From Caryophanales bacterium (GTDB lineage Bacteria; Bacillota_I; Bacilli_A; RFN20; CAG-826): 27,007 bases of DNA. The notes beneath the pieces were generated by a model, which searched no databases, was not told the origin of the DNA, and was given only the letters and a program-made list of their open reading frames with translations. The first letter of the stretch is position 1; the number at the start of each line of letters is the position of its first letter. Below are positions 1-8,205 of the stretch, piece by piece. The stretch covers positions 1 through 27,007 of the forward strand of contig JAEEHE010000140.1 of the NCBI GenBank assembly GCA_016280685.1. The letters are read 5' to 3'. The position numbers and the translations under genes are program-made.

Positions 1-1428
1 GATTTCATATTTTTTCCATTCGGTGGCATTCTCTAAAGGTGCTTTACCATTATGGCCTTTATAATCATCTAAAACTGGTAACACTAAAGGAAGTTCTTCA
101 TCTTTTAAAGCATAGATAGAACCATCTTCCATATGAACGACAGGAACCGGTTCGCCCCAATATCTTTGACGGGCAAAAATCCATTCTCTAAATTTGTAAT
201 TAACTTTTTGTTCGCCAATGCCTTTTTCTTTTAAGAATTCAAGCATCTTGTTAATGGCGTCTTCTTTATTCAAACCATTTAAGAAGTCAGAGTTAATATG
301 CAAGCCATCATCTTCATAAGCTTCTTTTTCAATATCCCCACCTTCTAAAACAGGAATAATCTCTAAACCAAATTTCTTCGCGAAAGCATAGTCTCTACTA
401 TCATGGGCAGGGACCGCCATAATGGCGCCTGTACCATAAGAAGATAAAACGTAATCGGAAATAAATATCGGAATTCGTCTTTGATTTGCAGGATTAATTG
501 CGAAAGCACCAGTAAATACACCGGTTTTATCTTTGCTTAAAGAAGTTCTTTCTAATTCACTCTTTTTCGAAGCTTCTTCAATATATTTATTCACTTCTGC
601 TAGTTGTTCTTTGGAAGCAATTTTCTTCACCAGTTCATGCTCAGGCGCTAACACGCAATAAGTCGCACCGAAAATAGTGTCACATCGAGTGGTGAAGACA
701 GTGAATTTTTCTTTATGATCAGCAACTTCAAAATCAATTAAAGCACCGATAGATTTTCCAATCCAGTTTCTTTGAATTTCTTTAGTGGATTCTGGCCAAT
801 CAATTCTTTCTAAACCTTCTAATAATTCTTCACCGAATCTCGCTTGGTCGATAACCCATTGTTTGAGGTTCTTACGAACCACAGGATATCCACCTCTTTC
901 ACTCTTGCCATCGATGATTTCATCATTAGAAAGAACAGTGCCTAATTCTTCACACCAGTTCACTGGCATATCGATATATTTAGCGTAGCCATCTAAGAAC
1001 AAACCTTTAAAAATCCACTGTGTCCATTTATAGAAAGATGGATCGCTTGTGGAGATGACTTTCGTCCAGTCATAATCAAAGCCGAGTTCTTTTAATTGCC
1101 CAGCAAATGTAGCGATATTTCTTTTGGTAAATTCTTCTGGATGATTACCAGTTTGAATCGCATATTGTTCTGCCGGTAAACCAAATGAATCGTATCCCAT
1201 AGGATGTAAGACGTTATAACCTTGCATTCTTTTCATACGGGAAACGATATCAGTTGCGGTATATCCTTCTGGATGACCGACATGAAGACCCACACCAGAA
1301 GGATATGGGAACATATCTAAAGCATAAAATTTCGGTTTAGAAAAATCCCAAACATCAGTCTTGAATGTTTGATTTTCTTCCCAATATTTCTGCCATTTTT
1401 GTTCTATTTTTTTATGGTCATAACTCAT
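1..1428 (-). CDS. leuS: Leucyl-tRNA synthetase, N-terminal 476 codons (3' end outside window)
   Basis: This class Ia aminoacyl-tRNA synthetase charges tRNA-Leu with leucine in the cytoplasm. Translation from the ATG at 1428 reads [16 protein letters not shown] and stays open to base 1. The class I HIGH signature appears as HVGH at residues 49-52, after DMFPYPSG. The CP1 editing insertion is visible: the threonine-rich segment [10 protein letters not shown] and the later [15 protein letters not shown]. The last residues seen are [10 protein letters not shown], a typical LeuS segment. The KMSKS loop and anticodon-binding domain lie beyond the left edge; a full LeuS is about 800 aa. A GGAG Shine-Dalgarno sits about 10 nt upstream of the ATG. 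The gene begins only 14 nt after the glgA stop, so it is probably cotranscribed with the glycogen genes, which is an unusual pairing. Family identity is secure. Confidence 0.97.
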   Translation of the reverse strand, partial: MSYDHKKIEQKWQKYWEENQTFKTDVWDFSKPKFYALDMFPYPSGVGLHVGHPEGYTATDIVSRMKRMQGYNVLHPMGYDSFGLPAEQYAIQTGNHPEEFTKRNIATFAGQLKELGFDYDWTKVISTSDPSFYKWTQWIFKGLFLDGYAKYIDMPVNWCEELGTVLSNDEIIDGKSERGGYPVVRKNLKQWVIDQARFGEELLEGLERIDWPESTKEIQRNWIGKSIGALIDFEVADHKEKFTVFTTRCDTIFGATYCVLAPEHELVKKIASKEQLAEVNKYIEEASKKSELERTSLSKDKTGVFTGAFAINPANQRRIPIFISDYVLSSYGTGAIMAVPAHDSRDYAFAKKFGLEIIPVLEGGDIEKEAYEDDGLHINSDFLNGLNKEDAINKMLEFLKEKGIGEQKVNYKFREWIFARQRYWGEPVPVVHMEDGSIYALKDEELPLVLPVLDDYKGHNGKAPLENATEWKKYEI

Positions 1429-1442
1429 AAGCAGTTACTCCT

Positions 1443-2876
1443 TTATTTGCGGACGATTTCGTTATATAAACCGAGATAACTCTTCGCACTTTTAATCCAA
1501 GAATTATCGGTCTCCATAGCGTTCTTCATCAAATGATGAATTAATCTCTTATTGCCCCAGTTATCTAATGCGTAGATAGAAGTATATCTCATATCATCAG
1601 AGGCATAATTATCAAATCCAAAACCATTAGAGGTTTTTTGATTGCCACCATCAAAGTTGATGACGGAATCTCTTAATCCACCGGTTCTTCTCACGATTGG
1701 TAAAGTTCCATATCTTTGGGCGATCATCTGTCCTAAACCGCAAGGTTCAAAAAGTGAAGGCATAAAGAAGAAGTCGCTAGACGCATAAATTTTATGGGCT
1801 AAAGCATCGTTATAACCGATATAAATTGCGACTTTATCAGGGTATCTCGCTCTTAAGGCTTCGAATTCTAATTCGTATTGTCTTTCTCCACTGCCGAGGA
1901 TAACGATATTACATCCTCTTTCCGCTAATTCATATAAGGTGGGGAATAAAATGCCTAAACCCTTTTGCCACGTTAAACGTGAGACTAAAGAGAATAATGG
2001 TTTTCCATAATCGACGATATTTAATTCTTTAAATAAAGCCTTTTTGTTTTTCTTCTTTCCCTCAACAAGATTATCTTTGCTATAGGTGAAATAGATTTGG
2101 GGATCATCTTCAGGATTAAATTCTAAATAATCAATGCCGTTTAAGATGCCACAGAAATCCCATTCACGAAGATTTAAAACGCCATCTAAATGCATACCAC
2201 CTTCAGGTGTTAATAATTCCGAGCGGTGGGTAGGACTGACGGTAGTAATCTTATCGGCAAAAACGAGTCCCGCTTTTAAAGTGGAAACACGTCCATCGAG
2301 ACGAACTTGCCCATCATCAAATAAATAGACAGGCAAATTATATAAATTGCCTAAAGCATCGCGATCGAGCATTCCTTGGAAAGCGGGATTATGGATGGTC
2401 ATGACAAATTTAGTCTTTTTAAAAATATTGCGATAATAATCGTTAGTCTTGATTAAGCAAGGAAGCATTCCGGCTTGCCAGTCATGGACATGGATAATAT
2501 CGGGAATTGATTTTCTTCTCGCTAAAAATTCACGTGCGGCTAAAGTGAAGAAAGCAAATCTTTCCCCATCATCTCCATCGCCATAAAAGTTCGGTCTATC
2601 GAAATACCAGTGCTGCACAAAATAGAAATCAACACCGAGATATTTTTGATGATAAATCTTCGCTTCTTGGTGTCTCCAAGACATCTCAACTATGAAGGAA
2701 TCTACAAGTTCTGCAGGTTTTTTATCGTCAAAATGAATTTTTTGATAATAAGGTAATATCACCGATACTTCGTTATTTAAAGCAACTAATTCTTTTGATA
2801 GTGAATATACAACATCTGCCAAACCACCGGTCTTACAATAAGGCCGGCATTCGCTGGCTACCATGACAATTCTCAT
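1443..2876 (-). CDS. glgA: Glycogen synthase (ADP-glucose type)
   Basis: This GT5-family glycosyltransferase transfers glucose from ADP-glucose to the non-reducing end of a growing alpha-1,4-glucan. The 477 aa length is normal for bacterial GlgA. The N-terminal ADP-glucose-binding KTGGLADV motif is at residues 15-22, preceded by MVASECRPYC. HVHDWQAG and TIHNPAFQG are further conserved N-domain segments. The C-terminal GT-B domain has SLFEPCGLGQ and RRTGGLRDSV, with the catalytic-type Glu in FEPCG. The start ATG overlaps the glgD stop by 1 nt (TAATG), so the two are translationally coupled. The gene is third in glgC-glgD-glgA. No branching enzyme (glgB) or phosphorylase (glgP) is in the window, so those would have to be encoded elsewhere. 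Confidence 0.97.
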   Translation of the reverse strand: MRIVMVASECRPYCKTGGLADVVYSLSKELVALNNEVSVILPYYQKIHFDDKKPAELVDSFIVEMSWRHQEAKIYHQKYLGVDFYFVQHWYFDRPNFYGDGDDGERFAFFTLAAREFLARRKSIPDIIHVHDWQAGMLPCLIKTNDYYRNIFKKTKFVMTIHNPAFQGMLDRDALGNLYNLPVYLFDDGQVRLDGRVSTLKAGLVFADKITTVSPTHRSELLTPEGGMHLDGVLNLREWDFCGILNGIDYLEFNPEDDPQIYFTYSKDNLVEGKKKNKKALFKELNIVDYGKPLFSLVSRLTWQKGLGILFPTLYELAERGCNIVILGSGERQYELEFEALRARYPDKVAIYIGYNDALAHKIYASSDFFFMPSLFEPCGLGQMIAQRYGTLPIVRRTGGLRDSVINFDGGNQKTSNGFGFDNYASDDMRYTSIYALDNWGNKRLIHHLMKNAMETDNSWIKSAKSYLGLYNEIVRK

Positions 2877-3994
2877 TATATTTTGGCTCCTTGTCTAATA
2901 AACAACACATCATCTTTTTGTCCCTTGAGTTTTTTCACTACTGAGACTTTCACATTCTTATCAGCAACGACATATTCTAAGTCGCTATCTTTACCGATAT
3001 GAGAAAGAGTGAAGATGATACAATTTTGCACATTCGCGCCCTCTTCAATAATGACATCACGAGAGATGATGGAATTCTCGACATGCCCTTTAATCACAGA
3101 TCCATTGGCAACGAATGAATTCTTCACAAAGGCTTTCGGACCATATAATGCGGGTGGCGTGTTATGAGTGGTTGTGTAGATTGGCCAGTCATCAAAGAAT
3201 AATTTTTGTCTATTTTCATAGGCTAATAATTCAAACGATTTATTGACGTAATGGTTAAAGGAAAGAATTGGGACCACATAGCCATCGAATTCATATCCTC
3301 TAACGATTAATCTATGACGATTGATCGCATAAGAAACAGTCTTTCTAATGCCATACATTTCACTGACCTTATGAGACATCGCTAAAACTTTGTCAAAAGC
3401 ATCTCTGGTGAAGATGAAAGCTTCTAAAGAAATATTTTGGTTCTTCTTTTCTCCGACATTAGCTCTCGAATGGGTGATAACACCATTATTTTCAATTTCT
3501 AAGGAATCACAGTTGAGATAATCGCGATCGCCTTTTTCCGTCTTAATATATAAGCAAGTAATCTCCGCACCACTTTCTTCATGATCTTCGATAGCTTTTC
3601 TAAAGTCGAATGAATATAAGAAGAAAGATGGAGCGACGACGATGATCTCTGGTTTAGAGTCTTCAATAATGGAATAATGTGTTTCAATATTAGCGATATC
3701 GGTATTGAATTTACCGGATTCAATTAATTTCTCATTCATCGCGATTCTTAAGAATCCCGTTCTCGTATTATTAATCCAAACATAACCTTGTTTGGTATGA
3801 TTGAATACCGCGGATAAATTGTTTTCTGTTAAGACTAAAATCTTATCAATTTCCGAATTGGAGAAATTGGAAAGAGTGAAGTCCATTAAGGCATAACGAC
3901 TTAAAAATGATAAAGCACCGGCAGGACGATTCTTAGTTAATTGTCCAAGACTCGGAGAATCATGAAGATTACAAATACCTAAAACTTTATTCAT
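2876..3994 (-). CDS. glgD: GlgD, non-catalytic/regulatory subunit of ADP-glucose pyrophosphorylase
   Basis: A GlgC paralogue of 372 aa that in Bacillota pairs with GlgC to form a more active heteromeric ADP-glucose pyrophosphorylase. The N-terminal half is nucleotidyltransferase-like (RYALMDFTLSNFSNSEI at residues 33-49 matches the equivalent segment in GlgC). However, the catalytic AGGKGTRL loop seen in GlgC is replaced by a stretch around CNLHDSPSLGQL (residues 8-19), the hallmark of GlgD. The C-terminal part (about 285-372) has the irregular hydrophobic pattern of a left-handed beta helix (SFVANGSVIKGHVENSIIS). Its first 8 nt overlap the end of glgC, and its stop overlaps the glgA start. 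A non-catalytic modulator role is inferred from the family and from the missing loop. Confidence 0.94.
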   Translation of the reverse strand: MNKVLGICNLHDSPSLGQLTKNRPAGALSFLSRYALMDFTLSNFSNSEIDKILVLTENNLSAVFNHTKQGYVWINNTRTGFLRIAMNEKLIESGKFNTDIANIETHYSIIEDSKPEIIVVAPSFFLYSFDFRKAIEDHEESGAEITCLYIKTEKGDRDYLNCDSLEIENNGVITHSRANVGEKKNQNISLEAFIFTRDAFDKVLAMSHKVSEMYGIRKTVSYAINRHRLIVRGYEFDGYVVPILSFNHYVNKSFELLAYENRQKLFFDDWPIYTTTHNTPPALYGPKAFVKNSFVANGSVIKGHVENSIISRDVIIEEGANVQNCIIFTLSHIGKDSDLEYVVADKNVKVSVVKKLKGQKDDVLFIRQGAKI

Positions 3995-5123
3995 TGTTCT
4001 TGGCCTCCTTTGAGATTAAAACAATTTCATCACTATCAAGATTGATTTTTGCATCATCTTCAATCACCACACCTGGAGCGATAATCGCATTATTGACTTT
4101 CGCATTATGCCCGATAAGTGCGCCCGCCATAATAACGCAACGTGTGCATTCCGCACCTTCTTTGATAATGGCATCGCTAGAGATAACGCAAGAATCAACG
4201 CTACCCAAGATAACCGAACCTTGATTAGCGATACTTCTTTTTACGCTTCCTAAAGGACCGATATATTGTGGGACTGTATAAACATCTTCTGTAAAGATAC
4301 GAGTATTTTGATCATTGTCATATAAATTTAAAGTGCCTTCACCTAAAGCAACATCCATATTGGCTTGGTGTAATGACGCTAAAGTACCGACATCTCTCCA
4401 ATATCCTTTGAAACGATAGGCTTGTAATTTCAAACCATCATTAAGCATCTTCGGAATGATGTTATTGCCAAAGTCATGTTCACTCTTAGGATCACGAGCG
4501 TCATCAATTAAATATTTTCTTAAGATTTTCCAAGTAAAGACATAGACACCCATAGATGCTAGGTTGCTCTTTGGTTGAGCGGGTTTTTCTTGGAATTCAA
4601 TAATACGATCTTCTTTATCAACCGCCATAATACCAAAACGACTGGCTTCTTTCGGGTCGACTTCAATAACGGAAATAGTTGCATCTGCGCCAGATTCGAT
4701 ATGAAGTTCAATCATGTCGTTATATAAGGTTTTATAAATATGGTCACCGGAAAGAATTAAAACATATTCCGGTTTATTGTTATCCAAGAAGTCGATATTT
4801 TGGGTAATCGCATCAGCGGTTCCTTTATACCAATTAGCCCCTTCTTCTGTTTGACGTGGAGCAATAGATGTCATGAGTGAGTGAACACCATTTAAGCCCC
4901 ATTTTTCACCATTACCGATATAGGCATCTAAATCGGTTGATTCATATTGTGTTAAGACACCGACAGTGTTGATGCCACTGTTAGCACAGTTTGAGAGAGG
5001 AAAATCAATGATACGATATTTAGCGGCAAATGATACGGCAGGTTTAGCGGTTTTCTTTGTGAGAGCTTCGAGTCGAGTTCCCTTACCTCCTGCTAATATC
5101 ATCGCGACGACTTTTTTAGGCAT
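3987..5123 (-). CDS. glgC: Glucose-1-phosphate adenylyltransferase (ADP-glucose pyrophosphorylase)
   Basis: Makes ADP-glucose and PPi from ATP and glucose-1-phosphate, the committed step of bacterial glycogen synthesis. I place the start at the ATG at 5123 (MPKKVVAMILAGGKG). It has a GGAG Shine-Dalgarno about 7 nt upstream and leaves room for the promoter at 5155-5183. An in-frame upstream extension to 5174 would run through that promoter and is less likely. This gives 378 aa, normal for the family. Motifs: AGGKGTRL at residues 11-18, FPLSNCANSG, GTADAI, LILSGDHIYK, FQEKP and GYWRDVGTLASLHQANMD. The C-terminal segment, from about 285 on, is left-handed beta-helix-like. First gene of glgC-glgD-glgA-leuS. 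PPi released here could feed Ppa (17410-17973) or the PPi-dependent phosphofructokinase (25480-26685). Confidence 0.96.
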   Translation of the reverse strand: MPKKVVAMILAGGKGTRLEALTKKTAKPAVSFAAKYRIIDFPLSNCANSGINTVGVLTQYESTDLDAYIGNGEKWGLNGVHSLMTSIAPRQTEEGANWYKGTADAITQNIDFLDNNKPEYVLILSGDHIYKTLYNDMIELHIESGADATISVIEVDPKEASRFGIMAVDKEDRIIEFQEKPAQPKSNLASMGVYVFTWKILRKYLIDDARDPKSEHDFGNNIIPKMLNDGLKLQAYRFKGYWRDVGTLASLHQANMDVALGEGTLNLYDNDQNTRIFTEDVYTVPQYIGPLGSVKRSIANQGSVILGSVDSCVISSDAIIKEGAECTRCVIMAGALIGHNAKVNNAIIAPGVVIEDDAKINLDSDEIVLISKEAKNNE

Positions 5124-5154
5124 ATAAAATCTCCTTTTTACATGTAACGTGTAT

Positions 5155-5183
5155 ATTATAGCAAGCGCACGCACATATTGTAA
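5155..5183 (-). promoter_or_regulatory. Candidate sigma-A promoter of the glgC operon
   Basis: On the minus strand there is a perfect TATAAT at 5155-5160, preceded by TGC to give an extended -10. A weak -35 (TTACAA, 5178-5183) lies 17 nt upstream. A 10-bp perfect palindrome, TTACATGTAA (5138-5147), sits between the -10 and the glgC Shine-Dalgarno and could be an operator, though a palindrome this short may be chance. Confidence 0.7.
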
Positions 5184-5230
5184 GGTAAAAAGACTTTTTA
5201 TCTTTTCCTACTTCGAGTAAAATTCTTTTT

Positions 5231-5683
5231 GTGAAAGTTCGTATCTCTTATAAAAGATTGATTTGGCCATTAATCGCTGTCACCATTCTCGCGGGATTAA
5301 TTATTTTTGGTATGACATTTTATTTGTTTTTATTTGAACTTCCATACGATTGGAGACAGTACACGATTATCGGCATTTATGTGGCTGCCACAATCGCTTT
5401 ATTTGTGGCAGTGAAATATACGAGCTCTTATGAAATTAATAAATCATATGTCATCTTCAATAAAGGAAGAAAACAACTCATCTATTATTACAGCGATGTG
5501 GTTTATATCGATGAAGAAAAATCGGAGAAGAGAAAACTCATCCACTTCTATACCAGGCAAGGACACGCTAGATATTTATATTTTGATGAAAAGAATCTTC
5601 TCTATAAAACGATGTTACAACATTGTAAAAACCGTTTAACCAAGGAAGAATTTGAAAGAAAATACCCAAATGTGAGACTTTAA
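5231..5683 (+). CDS. Small membrane protein with two N-terminal helices (unknown function)
   Basis: A 150 aa protein I do not recognise. The start is the GTG at 5231. It gives a basic N-terminus (MKVRISYKR), then two hydrophobic helices at about residues 10-34 and 43-62 separated by a short acidic/aromatic loop. The cytoplasmic remainder (65-150) alternates short strands (SYEINKSYVIFNKG, QLIYYYSDVVYIDEE, KLIHFYTR, ARYLYFDE) and ends in a basic helix. That layout resembles bacterial PH-like (bPH/YcxB-type) domains behind a two-helix hairpin, but this is shape only, not a family match. No Shine-Dalgarno precedes the GTG; a TAAAAT hexamer at 5218-5223 would put the transcript start at about the GTG itself. 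It is divergent from glgC and 89 nt upstream of rpmB. Confidence 0.75.
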   Translation: MKVRISYKRLIWPLIAVTILAGLIIFGMTFYLFLFELPYDWRQYTIIGIYVAATIALFVAVKYTSSYEINKSYVIFNKGRKQLIYYYSDVVYIDEEKSEKRKLIHFYTRQGHARYLYFDEKNLLYKTMLQHCKNRLTKEEFERKYPNVRL

Positions 5684-5690
5684 AAAAGAT

Positions 5691-5706
5691 AAAAACAAAG
5701 TTTTTT
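5691..5706 (+). terminator. Weak candidate terminator after the 150 aa membrane gene
   Basis: A 6-bp A/T-rich stem (AAAAAC / GTTTTT) with a 3-nt loop runs straight into T residues just after the stop at 5683. Only one G-C pair supports it, so it may not function. Confidence 0.25.
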
Positions 5707-5715
5707 CATTTGTTG

Positions 5716-5744
5716 TTGCATGAATAAATGCCTTGTGATAAGAT
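5716..5744 (+). promoter_or_regulatory. Candidate promoter of rpmB
   Basis: TTGCAT (5716-5721) and TAAGAT (5739-5744) are separated by 17 nt, about 28 nt upstream of the rpmB ATG, leaving a short leader that contains the AGGAGG ribosome-binding site. Confidence 0.55.
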
Positions 5745-5772
5745 TTCAAAAGTGATTTAGGAGGACTACGAT

Positions 5773-5967
5773 ATGTCAAGAGTATGCCCAGTTACAGGTA
5801 AAGGTCCAGTGAGCGGCAATAATCGTTCCCACTCTTTGAGAGCGACACGCCGTAGATGGAATTGCAATCTCCAAACCAGAACTGTTGTAGTTGACGGAAA
5901 AGAAATGCGTGTTCGCATGTCCACCCGTGCCTATCGCAGTCTCAACAAACAATACAAAGAGAGATAA
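5773..5967 (+). CDS. rpmB: 50S ribosomal protein L28 (bL28)
   Basis: A 64 aa structural protein of the large ribosomal subunit. The N-terminus MSRVCPVTGKGPVSGNN followed by SHSLRATRRRW and NLQ is the standard bL28 pattern, and the length matches the usual 60-65 aa. Cysteines are at residues 5 and 31; the CXXC zinc pair found in some zinc-binding forms is not seen. AGGAGG lies about 8 nt before the ATG. The gene is monocistronic, with its own promoter and a strong terminator at 5980-6009. As in Bacillus subtilis, it faces the end of the priA-to-rpe operon on the opposite strand. Confidence 0.97.
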   Translation: MSRVCPVTGKGPVSGNNRSHSLRATRRRWNCNLQTRTVVVDGKEMRVRMSTRAYRSLNKQYKER

Positions 5968-5979
5968 GCAAATCCTAAT

Positions 5980-6009
5980 AAAAAAATGTGACGCGAAGTC
6001 ACTTTTTTT
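5980..6009 (+). terminator. Bidirectional intrinsic terminator between rpmB and the gmk-priA operon
   Basis: GTGAC (5988-5992), loop GCGAA, GTCAC (5998-6002), then seven T. On the minus strand the flanking A-run (about 5980-5986) supplies the T-tract, so the hairpin can end both rpmB and the convergent operon whose last stop is at 6015. Confidence 0.9.
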
Positions 6010-6014
6010 CTACC

Positions 6015-6683
6015 TTAAATTACTTGTAGTAATATCACCATTAATATATTCGATATCAATATCGAGAACACCATCATCCATTCAGAGAAAGCGATTACGA
6101 TAAATTTGGGTCGTACATAATATTCGTTTCCCTTATCATCGGTCGCTTTTTTCATGGGTATATTTAAAGATAATTTTGGGTTCATTATTAAAACGAATAA
6201 GAATACCGCAATAACTAAAGAAATGATAAAAAACACTAATGAGAATCCGTCTTTAAAATCTTGGTAATGACCAAAGAAACCAAAACCGATTAAAGCAGGA
6301 GTAGCAAAAGCGGCCACAAAGGAAAGGACCATAAAAAATAAATGGAGTTTCAAATATTTTAGAGGGGCAAAATTTAAAGCCACAATTAATAAAGATAAGG
6401 CTACTCCAGATCCTAAACTAGCAATCACTAAACCATTCGTATATTTAAAAGCACAAGAGACAATATATAAACCAATAGAAAATGCTGCGGACATAATCAG
6501 AGAAACATTCCCTATAATATTGTCGGAAAAATGTCCCTCATAATTGAATTCATAAGGAAAATGATTTTTAAAATCATATTTGTCGTTAAAACGCTTCTTA
6601 TAATTAAATGAAGAAGCCACAAAATAAAGTAGAAAAAAGATAATGGCACCAGACGCAAACGCAATGGCCCAAGCACTGAGCAT
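6015..6683 (-). CDS. Six-helix membrane protein (unknown function)
   Basis: A 222 aa integral membrane protein I cannot assign to a family. Hydrophobic segments are at about residues 3-25, 56-77, 82-107, 112-136, 146-168 and 196-221. A charged loop (28-54, rich in Lys, Asp and Phe) follows helix 1, and another polar loop (169-195) precedes the last helix. No enzyme motif or transporter signature is visible. It starts 2 nt after the rpe stop and is the last gene of the operon, where Bacillus has thiN and spoVM; nothing in the sequence resembles either. Expression presumably depends on coupling with rpe; a weak GAGG lies about 13 nt upstream. The reading frame is convincing because it tiles exactly between rpe and the terminator. 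Confidence 0.8.
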   Translation of the reverse strand: MLSAWAIAFASGAIIFFLLYFVASSFNYKKRFNDKYDFKNHFPYEFNYEGHFSDNIIGNVSLIMSAAFSIGLYIVSCAFKYTNGLVIASLGSGVALSLLIVALNFAPLKYLKLHLFFMVLSFVAAFATPALIGFGFFGHYQDFKDGFSLVFFIISLVIAVFLFVLIMNPKLSLNIPMKKATDDKGNEYYVRPKFIVIAFSEWMMVFSILISNILMVILLQVI

Positions 6684-6685
6684 GT

Positions 6686-7342
6686 TTATCTTATAGCCTC
6701 AATTCTTTCTTTGATATCTTCGTGTCCAAATAAATATGAACCCGCAACAAGAATATCAACACCAGCCTCCTTACATAGAGGAGCGGTTTTTTCATTAATG
6801 CCGCCATCGACTTCAATTAAACAATTATAGTTGTTCTCATCGATTAGTTTACGGCAGTGACGAATTTTATCTAAGGCAGATTCCATAAAGGATTGTCCAC
6901 CGAAACCTGGTTCCACGGACATGATTAAAACTAAATCCAAATCTTTTAAGAATTTATCTAGAACTTCTGGTTTAGTATTTGGCTTAATTGATAAGCCTGC
7001 CTTACCACCATTTTCATGGATAATATCGATGACTTTTTTCACTTCTTCATCGTTAGCACAGGCTTCATAATGGAAGGTTAAATAATCCGCACCATTTTTC
7101 ACGAATTTTTCCGCATATTTTAAGGGTTCAGAAATCATGATATGAACATCGTTAACCATATGGTGTGAATGGGCGATACATTTTAAAACTGGGATACCAA
7201 AAGAGATATTAGGGACGAAGTGTCCATCCATCACATCAAAGTGTAAAAACTCCGCTCCAAGAGATTCCACTAAAGCGATATCTTTCTGAAGATTATTGAA
7301 ATCCGCAGAGAGAATAGAGGGGGCAATTTTAACATTTTTCAT
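6686..7342 (-). CDS. rpe: Ribulose-phosphate 3-epimerase
   Basis: Interconverts D-ribulose 5-phosphate and D-xylulose 5-phosphate in the pentose phosphate pathway; it is a metal-dependent TIM-barrel enzyme. The 218 aa length is standard. Metal and catalytic residues are in place: His34 and Asp36 (HFDVMDGHFVPN), His67 (DVHIM) and Asp179 (EVDGGI). SVEPGFGGQ (142-150) is the phosphate-loop signature, and the C-terminal VAGSYLF completes the site. The start overlaps the rsgA stop by 4 nt (ATGA), so the two are coupled. Its place next to rsgA and the kinase/phosphatase pair is the conserved Bacillota arrangement. Confidence 0.97.
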   Translation of the reverse strand: MKNVKIAPSILSADFNNLQKDIALVESLGAEFLHFDVMDGHFVPNISFGIPVLKCIAHSHHMVNDVHIMISEPLKYAEKFVKNGADYLTFHYEACANDEEVKKVIDIIHENGGKAGLSIKPNTKPEVLDKFLKDLDLVLIMSVEPGFGGQSFMESALDKIRHCRKLIDENNYNCLIEVDGGINEKTAPLCKEAGVDILVAGSYLFGHEDIKERIEAIR

Positions 7343-8205
7343 CTTTCGTACCTCTTCATTTTATAGATAGCTTCATCAGATAATTTTTTATAGCATTCAA
7401 AGGCGATAATTGGATACTCACCAGAGTTAATCATATCCTTAATAACGCATTTGTTTTCCGTTAAATGTAAGCAGTTTGAGAAATAACAATTGGTGAATTT
7501 ATCCGTAAAACCAGGGTAAAATTGCGCTAAATCTTCTTTATAGAGATCTAATTCTAAAGAGGAGAACCCTGGTGTATCAGCGATATATCCGCCTTCATAA
7601 GGAAGTAAAATTACTTCTTTGGTTTGGTGCTTTCCTCTGCCTAAGGCGTAGGAATATTCACCCACTCTTCTTTCAAAATCTTTATCGATACTATTAATCA
7701 AAGAAGACTTGCCAACACCACTTTGTCCGATTAAACAAGTGATATGGTCAGAGAATATCTTTCTCACTTCTTCTAATCCTTCATGGGTTTTATTAGAGAC
7801 AACATAGATATCAATACCGACTTTTTTGAAGACTTCTTTAATCTCTTCAATCGCGTTTTTATCATCTTCTTTATCAGATTTTGTTAAGATGATTTTCGCC
7901 TTGATATTATGCATGTTAGCATAGGTTAAATATTTGAAGGCTAAAAGATAGGAAAACTCCGGTTCTTTTAAGCTTTCAATAATCAGCATTTGATCGACGT
8001 TTGCGATAGGTGGTCTTTTTAAACAATTGGTTCTCTCATAAACATCGTTAATGACATAGGTTTCTTCCCCGAGTTCCACTAAATCGCCAACCATCGGTTT
8101 CACTCCGCGGGAACGAAATAATCCTCTTGCCGGAGCATTGTAAATTATTCCATCGCTCTCTACGGAATAAATACCACAACTTAATGAGACGACTCGACCC
8201 TTCAT
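7339..8205 (-). CDS. rsgA: Ribosome small-subunit biogenesis GTPase RsgA (YjeQ/CpgA)
   Basis: A circularly permuted GTPase that acts late in 30S subunit maturation. The order is N-terminal OB-fold (about 1-65), G4 motif TKSD (108-111), then the G1 P-loop GQSGVGKS (160-167) and G3 DTPGF (210-214), the permuted arrangement that defines the family. The C-terminal zinc site uses Cys240, Cys245, His247 and Cys253. At 288 aa it is a normal length for Bacillota CpgA. The start overlaps the kinase stop by 1 nt. In Bacillus CpgA is a substrate of the neighbouring PrkC, so the context fits kinase control, but that is family knowledge. Confidence 0.97.
   Translation of the reverse strand: MKGRVVSLSCGIYSVESDGIIYNAPARGLFRSRGVKPMVGDLVELGEETYVINDVYERTNCLKRPPIANVDQMLIIESLKEPEFSYLLAFKYLTYANMHNIKAKIILTKSDKEDDKNAIEEIKEVFKKVGIDIYVVSNKTHEGLEEVRKIFSDHITCLIGQSGVGKSSLINSIDKDFERRVGEYSYALGRGKHQTKEVILLPYEGGYIADTPGFSSLELDLYKEDLAQFYPGFTDKFTNCYFSNCLHLTENKCVIKDMINSGEYPIIAFECYKKLSDEAIYKMKRYER

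Noticed and set aside
3499..3723. A 74-codon minus-strand open frame inside glgD
   Set aside because: It lies wholly within glgD in another frame, has no ribosome site and shows no recognisable protein pattern.
5124..5174. Upstream in-frame extension of glgC (17 extra residues)
   Set aside because: It would run through the TATAAT promoter and lacks a ribosome site; the ATG at 5123 has GGAG at good spacing and matches the family's usual N-terminus.
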